Part shown: positions 24,212 through 32,289 of the stretch, in pieces
Layout: each line of letters begins with the position of its first letter
How positions within the stretch are numbered: position 1 is the first letter of the stretch
Source of the DNA: Pseudarthrobacter raffinosi
GTDB lineage: Bacteria > Actinomycetota > Actinomycetes > Actinomycetales > Micrococcaceae
Assembly: GCF_023913735.1 (NCBI RefSeq)
Contig: NZ_JAMXBH010000028.1
Span: 1-51,267 of the forward strand
Length of the DNA: 51,267 nt
Reading direction: 5' to 3'
Notes under the pieces: model-generated
Seen by the model: only the letters and a program-made list of their open reading frames with translations
The model's database searches: none
Told to the model about the DNA's origin: nothing
Position numbers and translations under genes: made by a program

Positions 24212-25354
24212 ATGAACTCGGAAACCATCGAAATCCGCAAGGGCCTTGCCGGTGTAGTAGTGGACTACACCGCTATCTCTAAGGTCAACCCCGAAACCAA
24301 TTCACTCTTGTATCGTGGCTACCCGGTCCAGGAACTGGCCGCCAAATGCAGTTTCGAAGAGGTCGCCTACCTGCTCTGGCACGGCGCACTTCCCACCGCA
24401 GAGGAATTGGAGAAATTCCGTGTTGCTGAGCGCGCCGGGCGTGCCTTGGACGCCAGCGTGAAAGACGTGCTGGATGCCCTCCCCACGTCCGCACACCCAA
24501 TGGACGTTTGCCGGACCGCAACTTCGGTGATCGGAGCCCGGCATCCGCTGGCAGAAGATGCCTCTCCCGAGGCAAACCTAACAAAAGCGAAAGACCTATT
24601 TGCTGCCATGCCCGCTGTGGTGGCCTACGACCAGCGCCGCCGACGCGGCCAAAACATCGTGGAGCCCCGCGATGACCTGAGCTACTCGGCCAACTTCCTC
24701 TGGATGACGTTCGGCGAAGAGCCAGCGGATGAAGTAGTGGAAGCCTTCGACGTCTCGATGATCCTTTACGCGGAGCACTCCTTCAACGCGTCCACGTTCA
24801 CCGCCAGGGTTGTCACGTCCACTCTCTCGGACCTGCACTCGGCCGTCACCGCCGCCATCGGCGCCCTCAAGGGTCCGCTTCACGGCGGCGCTAACGAGGC
24901 CGTTATGCACACCTTCGATGAAATCGGCATCCGACCCGAGGAGTCCCTGGAGGAGGCAGCCGCTCGCTCCAAGGCTTGGATGAAGGACGCCCTGGCGCAG
25001 AAGAAAAAGGTCATGGGGTTCGGTCACCGCGTCTACAAGCACGGCGACTCCCGCGTGCCCACCATGAAGGCCGCCTTGGACAAAATGATCGCCCACTACG
25101 GCCGGCCCGAGCTCTTAGGGCTCTACAACGGGCTGGAGCAGGCCATGGACGAGGCCAAGGCCATACAGCCCAACCTCGACTACCCCACAGGCCCCGCCTA
25201 CCACCTCATGGGCTTCGACACCCCCACCTTCACACCCATCTTCGTAGCCAGCCGCATCACCGGCTGGACCGCACACATCATGGAACAACTGTCATCCAAC
25301 TCCCTCATTCGCCCACTGAGCGAATACAACGGGCACGAGCAGCGTTCCGTTTAG
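24212..25354 (+). CDS. prpC: 2-methylcitrate synthase
   Basis: A 380-residue citrate-synthase-fold enzyme. LHGGANEAVM and GFGHRVYKHGDSR carry the active-site histidines, and GFDTPTFTPIFVASRITGW is near the end. The short N-terminus and position after prpB identify it as 2-methylcitrate synthase, joining propionyl-CoA and oxaloacetate. I use ATG 24212 with AAGGAAG upstream rather than the in-frame ATG 24179. The reaction regenerates free CoA. Confidence 0.93.
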   Translation: MNSETIEIRKGLAGVVVDYTAISKVNPETNSLLYRGYPVQELAAKCSFEEVAYLLWHGALPTAEELEKFRVAERAGRALDASVKDVLDALPTSAHPMDVCRTATSVIGARHPLAEDASPEANLTKAKDLFAAMPAVVAYDQRRRRGQNIVEPRDDLSYSANFLWMTFGEEPADEVVEAFDVSMILYAEHSFNASTFTARVVTSTLSDLHSAVTAAIGALKGPLHGGANEAVMHTFDEIGIRPEESLEEAAARSKAWMKDALAQKKKVMGFGHRVYKHGDSRVPTMKAALDKMIAHYGRPELLGLYNGLEQAMDEAKAIQPNLDYPTGPAYHLMGFDTPTFTPIFVASRITGWTAHIMEQLSSNSLIRPLSEYNGHEQRSV

Positions 25355-25382
25355 CTGGCAGCCCTTGCTGCCCCCAATTCCA

Positions 25383-25447
25383 GCGGTGAGGTGTCGGATG
25401 ATCACCCGGATCATCAAATATTCGCAACGTTTGCGGCACCTCACCGC
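25383..25447 (+). ncRNA. Three-way-junction structured element between prpC and adk
   Basis: An 11-bp perfect outer stem, GCGGTGAGGTG (25383-25393) with CACCTCACCGC (25437-25447), encloses two inner hairpins. The first is GATGATC/GATCATC (25397-25403, 25409-25415) with a 5-nt loop. The second is CGCAA/TTGCG (25423-25427, 25431-25435) with a 3-nt loop. No T-run follows. It could be an RNA regulator of the adk-panD-panB transcript, a processing signal, or a protein-binding DNA cruciform. Confidence 0.5.
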
Positions 25448-25604
25448 CGGATCGCCGAGCAACCGGTGCTTCGCCAATTGAACTCGCTGACTTCAAGAGC
25501 AAGCGATGCCTGCCTTTGGGGCGGGGCGCACGGCCGGCATCACATCCAAACGATCTCCCTTTCGGATTGAATCGTATGAAACACCTACAGCAAGGGACCT
25601 GCAA

Positions 25605-26222
25605 ATGACGAGAATGCTGATTATTGGACCTCCCGGTTCCGGAAAAGGAACGCAGGCGGAGCGGATTTCAGAGCGCCTCGGCGTTGTGGCGATCTCCACC
25701 GGCGACATCTTCCGCGCCAACGTAAAGGGCGAGACGCCGCTTGGCATCGAAGCCAAGAAGTACATGGACGCCGGCGACTTCGTTCCGGACAGCGTGACCA
25801 ACAAGATGGTGCGCGACCGGCTCAGCGAGTCCGACGTCGACAACGGCTTCCTCCTGGACGGGTACCCCCGGACCGCCTCTCAGGTCGACTACCTTGACGA
25901 GATCCTCGCCAAGGGCGAAGCGAAGCTCGACGTCGTCCTGCAGCTGACTGCTGACGACGAGGAACTGGTACACCGCCTCCTCGGACGGGCCAAGGAAACT
26001 GGCCGGAGCGACGACAACGAAGCCGTCATCCGCCACCGCCTGGATCTTTACCACGAGCAGACCGAAGCCGTGGCGGCAAAGTACGCCGAGCGCGGCATCC
26101 TCACCCAGGTTGAGGGCATCGGGGCAATCGGCACAGTCACAGATCGTCTCTTCCAGGCCATTCCGACCCGTCACGGGCTCTCCCACCGCCACTCACCCAC
26201 CCACGACGCGGCCTGCGTCTAG
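25605..26222 (+). CDS. adk: Adenylate kinase, accessory copy
   Basis: A 205-residue adenylate kinase of the short type without a zinc-finger lid. It has P-loop GPPGSGKGT (residues 8-16), STGDIFRANV, DGYPRT and GRAKETGRSDDN with the lid arginines. It interconverts AMP and ATP with two ADP. I start at ATG 25605 after AAGGGA; the longer frame upstream has no P-loop homology. The C-terminal tail after LFQAI is about 15 residues longer than usual. Adk is normally a single chromosomal gene; here it heads a panD-panB group and may recycle AMP from acyl-CoA or pantothenate ligases. Confidence 0.9.
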   Translation: MTRMLIIGPPGSGKGTQAERISERLGVVAISTGDIFRANVKGETPLGIEAKKYMDAGDFVPDSVTNKMVRDRLSESDVDNGFLLDGYPRTASQVDYLDEILAKGEAKLDVVLQLTADDEELVHRLLGRAKETGRSDDNEAVIRHRLDLYHEQTEAVAAKYAERGILTQVEGIGAIGTVTDRLFQAIPTRHGLSHRHSPTHDAACV

Positions 26223-26247
26223 AACCTTTCAGGGAGATGTAATTGCC

Positions 26248-26679
26248 ATGCATCCTATAACTCGCAAAATGTTCAAGTCCAAGATCCACCGCGCCACCGT
26301 CACACACGCGGACCTGCACTACGTCGGCTCCGTCACCGTAGATCTGGACCTTTTGGAGGCGGCCGACATCCTGCCGGGCGAGCTCGTCGCAATCGTCGAC
26401 GTCACCAACGGTGCACGCCTGGAGACCTACACCATTGCTGGCGAACGTGGCTCGGGCGTGATAGGCATCAATGGCCCTGCTGCACATCTGGTCAAGGAAA
26501 ACGACACAGTCATTCTCATCACCTACGCGGACATGACAACAGAAGAAGCAAGGACCTACGACCCCAAGATCGTCCACGTGGACCCGAACAACAGGATCCT
26601 GCAGATAGGAAACGACCCCGCCGAAGGAATCACCGATGGGTTAGGGCGCCCGCCCTTCGCGTTGAAGACTGTTCGGTGA
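26248..26679 (+). CDS. panD: Aspartate 1-decarboxylase
   Basis: A 143-residue PanD. The self-cleavage site YVGSVTVD gives Gly27-Ser28, the serine that becomes the pyruvoyl group. TNGARLETYTIAGERGSGVIGINGPAAH is typical. It makes beta-alanine for pantothenate and CoA. AGGGAG lies 11 nt before the ATG, and it is 25 bp after adk. A decayed second copy lies at 1862-2075. Confidence 0.93.
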   Translation: MHPITRKMFKSKIHRATVTHADLHYVGSVTVDLDLLEAADILPGELVAIVDVTNGARLETYTIAGERGSGVIGINGPAAHLVKENDTVILITYADMTTEEARTYDPKIVHVDPNNRILQIGNDPAEGITDGLGRPPFALKTVR

Positions 26680-26687
26680 GCTAAAGC

Positions 26688-27593
26688 ATGGCCATCAGAA
26701 ACAGCTCTGAAGAAAGGGCTTCCCCGGAAGTTCCGGCACCCTACGGAAACGGTCCTTCCGGGACCGGCGTTACGGCTTCCGATACGGCAAGAAGGCCCGG
26801 AGGTAGGACCCGGATCCATCATCTGCAGCAGGCGAAGTCGAACGGCGAGCATTTCGCCATGCTCACGGCTTACGAACAGTACACCGCCGAGATTTTCGAC
26901 GAGGCGGGAATTGAAGTCCTCCTCGTGGGCGATTCGGCTTCCAACAACGTGTTTGGAAATGAAACCAGCCTGCCAGTCACGGTGGATGAACTGCTGCCGT
27001 TGTGCCGGGCAGTCGCTCGTTCGGCGAAGCGTGCCCTCGTGGTCGCCGACCTACCGTTTGGCAGTTATGAGGTGTCCGCAGAACAAGCAGTGGCCACAGG
27101 TGTCAGGTTCCTGAAGGAGGGCCTCGCCCACGCGGTGAAAATCGAGGTGAGTAGCTTTTACGCAGAGACTGTAAGGGCGATGGTCCAAGCCGGCATCCCA
27201 GTGATGGCTCACATCGGCTTCACTCCGCAAAGCGAACATGCCCTTGGTGGCTACCGAGTGCAGGGCCGTGGGGAGGACGCCCAGCGGCTGATCCACGACG
27301 CGGAGGCCCTGGCCGACGCCGGTGCCTTTTGCGTGCTCATGGAAATGGTGCCGGCTAAAACTGCAGAGGCCGTTGATGCCGCAATATCCGTTCCGACAAT
27401 CGGCATCGGCGCCGGGAATGCGACGACGGGACAGGTCCTTGTATGGTCTGACATGGCCGGCCTGCGCCGTGGAAAGATGGCTAAATTCGTCAAGCAGTAT
27501 GCGGACATCCGGACCATACTCAGCGAGGCAGCCAGGACATACGGCGAGGAGGTCCGCTCGGGGCAGTTCCCCAGCACTGAGCACACCTTCTAA
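26688..27593 (+). CDS. panB: 3-methyl-2-oxobutanoate hydroxymethyltransferase
   Basis: A 301-residue PanB with MLTAYEQYTAEIFDEAGIEVLLVGDSASN, VADLPFGSYE, KIE, AHIGFTPQSEHALGGY and PTIGIGAGNATTGQVLV. It forms ketopantoate, the other half of pantothenate. The first about 40 residues are an extra low-complexity extension, so translation may start later. GNETSLPVT replaces the more usual GYDSTLPVT, a small divergence. It is the last gene of the adk-panD-panB group; panC is absent. Confidence 0.92.
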   Translation: MAIRNSSEERASPEVPAPYGNGPSGTGVTASDTARRPGGRTRIHHLQQAKSNGEHFAMLTAYEQYTAEIFDEAGIEVLLVGDSASNNVFGNETSLPVTVDELLPLCRAVARSAKRALVVADLPFGSYEVSAEQAVATGVRFLKEGLAHAVKIEVSSFYAETVRAMVQAGIPVMAHIGFTPQSEHALGGYRVQGRGEDAQRLIHDAEALADAGAFCVLMEMVPAKTAEAVDAAISVPTIGIGAGNATTGQVLVWSDMAGLRRGKMAKFVKQYADIRTILSEAARTYGEEVRSGQFPSTEHTF

Positions 27594-27635
27594 AGGCCTC
27601 GCGCCATCCTGGCTCCGGCTCAAACAGAAGGATCC

Positions 27636-27764
27636 ATGTACAAAATGACCGATTCAGAGAAGAACCAAAGTCTTTTGTCGGGCTATATGCGTTTTCACTT
27701 TGACCTGCTCCCCGAAGTGATCGGCAGCTGGGACCAACAGATCGGCCTCGGGCTTTGCGAATGA
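27636..27764 (+). CDS. 42-residue open frame after panB, possible truncated gene
   Basis: ATG 27636 follows AAGGATCC and encodes 42 residues (including LLSGYMRFHFDLLPEVIGSW) before TGA. The ribosome site and composition look coding. It may be a real small protein or the start of a gene truncated downstream. I do not recognise it. Confidence 0.4.
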   Translation: MYKMTDSEKNQSLLSGYMRFHFDLLPEVIGSWDQQIGLGLCE

Positions 27765-28187
27765 TCAGGGGTGCCGCCGCAAGTTCCTTCCCCCGCGTGA
27801 GGGGCGATGGATGCCGACCAGCGCCTTAGCCTGGCTCAGGAATCTCAGACGCGTGTGCCTCTAGCCTGATGGGTCACCAGCATACCCGGCCGTTGGACGT
27901 CACGCACGCTGCAGATCCCCTGGAACGAGCTAAGTGGAGACCTCCCGGGCGCAGCCCCTCAGGACCGGAGGTGGGCGCCATCCGGGCCTCCGCCGAAAAC
28001 AGTCCAGTCGGCGAGTGGAGCCACCACTCAGGAACTGCACTACGCCCACGTGATTAAGAGATGGACTCTCTAAGTGAATGACTGTAAGGTTGTGAGCACA
28101 GCGCTCATTCACACACCACTGCGTGACTAGTCTTGCTTCGGTCCGACCGAGGCAAGACCGGCGCACTGGCTGAAGAGAGGAACCAGC
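27765..28187. other. Intergenic region before the alpha/beta hydrolase
   Basis: No convincing gene is present. It must hold the promoter of the hydrolase at 28188, but I see no strong -35/-10 pair that I would commit to. Confidence 0.4.
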
Positions 28188-28991
28188 ATGCCGTTTGTTC
28201 GGATGGGAGAGTCAGAGGTCTGGTGGGACACAGTAGGTGACGGGACGCCCGTCCTGCTCATCAGCGGTCTGAGCTCCCCCTCAGATTCGTGGTTCCGCCT
28301 GGTTCCCCTTCTGGCGCCGCACCATCGCGTGATCACTTTCGACAACCTTGGCACCGGCCGCACGCAGACCCCGCCTGGGCCGTTCACCATGTCGATGCTC
28401 GCCGATGCCGCGGTGGGAGTCGTTCAGGCCTCCGGCGCCTCGCAGGTCCGCGTCGTAGCAATTTCGATGGGCGGCTTGATCGCGCAGGAACTCGCGTTGG
28501 CGCACCCGGACCTCGTGTCCAGCCTTGTCCTGGTGTCCACTCATGCCGGGGCACCCCACATGGTGAGTGACAGGGCCAGCCTCGATGCAGTAGCCCGAGC
28601 TGCAGAGCTAAGCCCAGACGAAAGGACGAGTTACCTCGCTAGCTTGGCCTACGCGAAGCACACAGGCGTCGACAAGATCAACGAAGACTTAGCCGTCCGC
28701 GCTCAGCGCCCCACGTCGGAGGAGGGCTATCGCGGCCAGTTGGCGGCTGCCGGGGAATGGGAACGGCTGGATGAACTGTCCGAAATTGCCTGCCCCACGC
28801 TCTTGCTGCATGGCGAACAAGACCGACTCGTTTCAGTGGAGAACGCTCGCCAATTGGCGCAGGCCATTAGCGGCGCGCGCCTCACTGTGCTTCCCGAGTG
28901 CGGACATCAACTGTTCACCGACCAACTAGAGGCCGGTGCGCACACAGTCCTAGACTTCCTCGCCGAGACGGATCGTGCATCGGTGGTCTAG
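28188..28991 (+). CDS. Alpha/beta hydrolase
   Basis: A 267-residue alpha/beta-hydrolase. The nucleophile is Ser93 in AISMGGLIAQ, the acid Asp212 in HGEQDRLV and the base His240 in PECGHQLF, with the oxyanion loop near LISGLSSPSDSW. It resembles 3-oxoadipate enol-lactonase and esterase-type enzymes. An AGAGGAACC site precedes the ATG. It stands alone at the end of the catabolic island and could release an acid from an ester or lactone precursor; the substrate is unknown. Confidence 0.85.
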   Translation: MPFVRMGESEVWWDTVGDGTPVLLISGLSSPSDSWFRLVPLLAPHHRVITFDNLGTGRTQTPPGPFTMSMLADAAVGVVQASGASQVRVVAISMGGLIAQELALAHPDLVSSLVLVSTHAGAPHMVSDRASLDAVARAAELSPDERTSYLASLAYAKHTGVDKINEDLAVRAQRPTSEEGYRGQLAAAGEWERLDELSEIACPTLLLHGEQDRLVSVENARQLAQAISGARLTVLPECGHQLFTDQLEAGAHTVLDFLAETDRASVV

Positions 28992-29749
28992 TGATTTGTG
29001 CGGCCGTTCTGAACCCAAACCATTGGACCACCCAAGCCAGTTGGAGTCCCGGTCGCACTGCCGCCCTATCGTCGTCCTTGCCGCACCGCACGCAGCACTT
29101 GCAAACGGCCCCGCCTTCGCTGCTTTCGCCATGCCAATCATGACGGATGTGTTCAACTTACTTACGCAAGTGGGCCAAAGCATGAAAACGGGATCCTCCG
29201 CAACGCCCGATACTGGTACGCCTCCATACTCGACTTCGAACTATTCGTGCCCTCCGAACCATGCTGTAGGACCAGGCCTGCTTGAAGTTAGACGAGGTCA
29301 AACGCGGCCTCTTGTGTAGCCGGGACGACCTGGCCCACGGGCCGTGTTCGTCCAGTTGGGGCACACCCCAACCGGACGTCAGGCAGCCGGGTAAAACACC
29401 GTCAGAATAGGGTCCTACGACGGTTCCTGCATCCCCCTGAGTAGACAGTCTCAGACTCAGATCTGACAGAAGACTTGGGCCGCCGGCAACGAGGACCGTA
29501 TCCCTAAGCTTTGGGTGCCTGCCTATGCGGCCGGCCATCGATGAAGCCGGACGCGACCGGGAAACTCTCACATTGGCGAAGCTCCAGTCAAATAGCGGTT
29601 GACCGGAGCTTCGGTACATTATGCGTACCTGAACCTTGGAGTTCCCTGTAAAAGGTGGGTGCGTGACTCATTTCGATCACACCGGCGGCCTCTTGGAACC
29701 AGTTGTCACAAGCACTCAGGCCACTGAAAGCCGGGCAAACGGGCTTCTT
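28992..29749. other. About 760 bp without a gene
   Basis: No frame on either strand looks like a protein. The only clear structure is the hairpin at 29578-29612. The stretch marks the boundary between the catabolic island and plasmid functions. Confidence 0.5.
29578..29612. repeat. Strong isolated hairpin
   Basis: GAAGCTCC (29578-29585) pairs with GGAGCTTC (29605-29612); after one mismatch GTCAA pairs with TTGAC around a 7-nt loop. No T-run follows on either strand. It may be a bidirectional terminator or a protein-binding dyad. Confidence 0.5.
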
Positions 29750-30847
29750 CTACTGTGCAGGGCGCGATGTCAGATATTCGCGTAGTCCGGGGATTGCGAA
29801 GTCCACAAGCCCGTGTCCTGCAGGTTCTATGAGCCCGGCGTCAAGCAGCCGGGTTCGGTAGTTTCCCACGGCGTTGGGCCGCATGCCGGTTCGTTTGCCG
29901 ATGTCTGTGGTGGAGGAAGACCCGGGATCCTCCGCCATGGCCTGAAGGAAATCGCGATCCCTCCCAGATGTTGTAGACAGTGCAGCTTCGATGACCACGC
30001 GTTCGTTTCGGCGGCGGGCTGCGGCGACTGCTCTGTTTACAGCTGCGCTATCCAGGCCTCCAAGAGCACTTTCCGCTTCCTGCCAGAGGTAGTAGCCGAC
30101 CAGTTGGATCAGGAAAGGGTAGCCGCCTGTGCCTTCTGCCGCGTTCCGGGCCAGTTCGGGGCCGAGAGTCTTCCCTGCTCCTTCAAATGTTTCGGCAAAG
30201 GAGCGTTCGACTTCAGCGATGGAAGCTGCGTGGAGGTCAATGCGGTCGGCTCTGCGCAAGAACGTGGCGACTCCTTCATTGAGCAGGTCGGAGACTGCGG
30301 CAGGCAATCCGGCAAAGATGAGTCCGATGGGCAGTCCCTCGCGAATGAAGTGCTGCACGTCGGCCGCGAGTTGGGACAATTCCGTGCGATCAGCGGCATG
30401 GATCTCGTCAACGGTGATAACAAGGCCGGTGCCGCGCTGTGCCAGCAGACGGAGAAGCTCTGCACCACGGACACGCCAGTCAACCTGTTCCTCAGGAGCG
30501 AGTTGGGTCGTGACAGCGAAGCCGGCAACTGACAACGCCGTAACCCGCCGGCCTGTGGGCCCGTCGCCCAGTTCATTGGTCAGCCGTCGCATTGCTTCAC
30601 CAATGCGGCTCAGGAATCCTCCGGTAGCTGTCTCGGAAACTACCGCCCAGCCACTTGCTATGGCGAGATCTTCGGCGGCGCCCAGCATGACGGTCTTGCC
30701 GATACCCCGGGCTCCCGTGAAGATGGTCAAGAGACCTGGGGCGCCCGAACCGAGACGTAGGCCGTATGCGAACTCGTCCAGCACTCCCCCGCGCCCGACC
30801 AGATCGGGCGGAGTCGCCCCTGCTGTCGGGCGAAACGGGTTTTCCAT
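29750..30847 (-). CDS. AAA/STAND-type ATPase with C-terminal winged helix
   Basis: A 365-residue P-loop ATPase. Walker A is GARGIGKT (residues 45-52), Walker B is LVITVDEIH (142-150), and GGYPFLIQLVGYYLW is a helical lid. The end (TDIGKRTGMRPNAVGNYRTRLLDAGLI) looks like a winged helix. Similar ORC1/CDC6-like stand-alone ATPases occur in actinobacterial mobile elements, with poorly known roles in DNA binding or maintenance. Regularly spaced TTCACA repeats lie just upstream of its ATG. Confidence 0.75.
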   Translation of the reverse strand: MENPFRPTAGATPPDLVGRGGVLDEFAYGLRLGSGAPGLLTIFTGARGIGKTVMLGAAEDLAIASGWAVVSETATGGFLSRIGEAMRRLTNELGDGPTGRRVTALSVAGFAVTTQLAPEEQVDWRVRGAELLRLLAQRGTGLVITVDEIHAADRTELSQLAADVQHFIREGLPIGLIFAGLPAAVSDLLNEGVATFLRRADRIDLHAASIAEVERSFAETFEGAGKTLGPELARNAAEGTGGYPFLIQLVGYYLWQEAESALGGLDSAAVNRAVAAARRRNERVVIEAALSTTSGRDRDFLQAMAEDPGSSSTTDIGKRTGMRPNAVGNYRTRLLDAGLIEPAGHGLVDFAIPGLREYLTSRPAQ

Positions 30848-30856
30848 GAGCGCTCC

Positions 30857-30890
30857 TGTGAATATCGATGAATCCTGTGAACCTTGTGAA
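30857..30890 (-). promoter_or_regulatory. Phased TTCACA repeats upstream of the ATPase gene
   Basis: Read toward the ATPase gene, TTCACA occurs at 30890-30885, 30881-30876 and 30862-30857, with a degenerate TTCATC between at 30872-30867. Steps are 9, 9 and 10 bp, close to one helical turn, so the copies lie roughly on one face. This looks like a cooperative binding site, possibly for the ATPase itself. Confidence 0.5.
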
Positions 30891-30994
30891 TCTCACCGTA
30901 TCAGGTTGGTTACTGCGCCCGAGGCCGTTCGTCCGGTCCGCCCGGCGCCGACCCCCGCTGCACCTGCGTGGGGGCACCGACGCCGACGTACTCA

Positions 30995-31019
30995 ATTGTC
31001 CAGACACTGTCTGGACAAT
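30995..31019. repeat. Perfect 25-bp palindrome, 12-bp arms
   Basis: ATTGTCCAGACA and its exact complement flank a single central C. It lies between the DUF4193 gene end and the ATPase gene start, both on the minus strand. It shares the half-site pattern AT[T/A]GTCCA[G/A]A with the 38-bp palindrome at 32229-32266. It could be an operator, a recombination site or a terminator; there is no T-run. Confidence 0.75.
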
Positions 31020-31038
31020 GCAGGGCTCAATAGAGCAG

Positions 31039-31341
31039 TTAGCCTTCGCACTCGATGCAGTATGAGTGGTCGTTGGCTTCCCGTGCGAGTTGAGACCGGT
31101 GCCGGACGAGGAAACAGGAGTAGCAGGTGAACTCGTCCGCGGCCTGAGGAATGACCTGAACGATCAGCTCCTCGGCGACGATCTCTCCCCCAGGAGTCAG
31201 GCCCTCATCGAGGGCATCCGCTTCGTCGAGTTCGGTGACGACGCTGCGGGCATCGGGGGCATTCGCTGAGTGAAGGGCCTCCAGTGAGCGGTCTTGGGAT
31301 TCCTTGACATCGGAACGGACTTCGTCGTAATCAGTTGCCAC
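31039..31341 (-). CDS. DUF4193-family zinc-ribbon protein
   Basis: A 100-residue protein of the actinobacterial DUF4193 family. It starts MATDYD, has an acidic middle, and a C-terminal zinc ribbon with Cys73, Cys76, Cys95 and Cys98 (FTCYSCFLVRHRSQLA, YCIECEG). The family is usually chromosomal and of unknown function. A plasmid copy with a conserved ribbon suggests a real, expressed variant. Confidence 0.85.
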   Translation of the reverse strand: MATDYDEVRSDVKESQDRSLEALHSANAPDARSVVTELDEADALDEGLTPGGEIVAEELIVQVIPQAADEFTCYSCFLVRHRSQLAREANDHSYCIECEG

Positions 31342-31471
31342 TTTGGGTGATTCTCATTTCTGACGTTTTCTGCGCAGTTCTTTCTGACGAGACTGCAACG
31401 TACACCAATGCACCGTTGTTCCCACGTCAATGGGACTGGAGAACCTCGGGACCAGGTGGCCAGGGAATGCC

Positions 31472-31483
31472 TAAACTTTGGTC
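31472..31483 (+). promoter_or_regulatory. -10 box placed for a leaderless mRNA
   Basis: TAAACT at 31472-31477 stands 6 nt before ATG 31484, and no ribosome site is present. In actinobacteria this spacing is the hallmark of transcripts that begin at the start codon. Confidence 0.5.
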
Positions 31484-32170
31484 ATGAGGGTTTCAAAAAC
31501 GGATTCCATCGCTGGGCTGCCGGCCGAGTTGGCCCGGGCCATTGCCCGCAAGTTCCGGGGCAGGGAAGGGGTCGCTGATGTTGCCGCCGACCTGCTCGAC
31601 GGCACGGAATTTGAACTTGAGGCAGTCGTTGCGGGCTTGGAAGCTGCCGGGTATCTGGAGAAGGTCCGGGTCGACAACGACGGGGACGTGTGGTGGGACA
31701 CGACCATCCAGGGCAATGCATTGGTGATGGCAAGTTTCGGAAAGCCGATCAGCAGAAAGACCGCAGACCGGCTCGTTACCGGGTTACTGGAACGTGCGCG
31801 GGACTACAACGCGGACCCGGGAAATCCAGTGTTTATCAATACGCTCAGGGTCTTCGGGAGCTATCTCAGCCCGGAGATTAACCCCCTGGGGGACGTCGAC
31901 ATCGAGCTCACCTACGGTCGGCGGATCACCGGCCAGAAGGCGCTGGCGGACTACACCAGAGCCAGCGGCCGGTCGTTTAACACGTACGTTGACCAGTTGC
32001 TGTGGCCGCAGACTGAACTCGTCCTGCACCTGAAGAAACGGTCAGCGTTCATTAACATCACCCTTGAAGACATTTCCATGCTGACCGACCGCTTCGAGAC
32101 GATCTACAGCATCGATGCAGACCCGCAGGCCGTCCGCCCGCCGGCCGACAGCGCCCTCATCGGAAGGTAG
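31484..32170 (+). CDS. Nucleotidyltransferase-like protein with N-terminal winged helix
   Basis: A 228-residue protein. The first 60 residues resemble a winged helix (AADLLDGTEFELEAVVAGLEAAGYL). Residues 121-145 carry the minimal nucleotidyltransferase motif FGSYLSPEINPLGDVDIEL, with Gly-Ser 125-126 and Asp137 and Asp139 as metal ligands. Such domains transfer a nucleotide to a protein, RNA or small molecule, often in toxin-antitoxin pairs, but no HEPN partner is next to it. I start at ATG 31484, 6 nt after a -10 box; TTG 31478 is an alternative. Confidence 0.7.
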   Translation: MRVSKTDSIAGLPAELARAIARKFRGREGVADVAADLLDGTEFELEAVVAGLEAAGYLEKVRVDNDGDVWWDTTIQGNALVMASFGKPISRKTADRLVTGLLERARDYNADPGNPVFINTLRVFGSYLSPEINPLGDVDIELTYGRRITGQKALADYTRASGRSFNTYVDQLLWPQTELVLHLKKRSAFINITLEDISMLTDRFETIYSIDADPQAVRPPADSALIGR

Positions 32171-32228
32171 AGAGACTCGGGGAAATTTACTACGCCACTT
32201 CGTCGCAACGTACGTGCTGACCCGTCAG

Positions 32229-32266
32229 CGCTGCAATAGTCCAAAGTACTTTGGACTATTGCAGCG
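32229..32266. repeat. Perfect 38-bp palindrome
   Basis: Nineteen bases starting CGCTGCAATAGTCCAAAGT are followed immediately by their exact complement, with no loop. It lies between the convergent ends of the nucleotidyltransferase gene and the small gene downstream of traA. The half-site ATAGTCCAAA resembles ATTGTCCAGA at 30995. A two-way terminator is possible but no T-run follows. Confidence 0.85.
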
Positions 32267-32289
32267 TGGGCTCCACACGCCAGGGCTGG

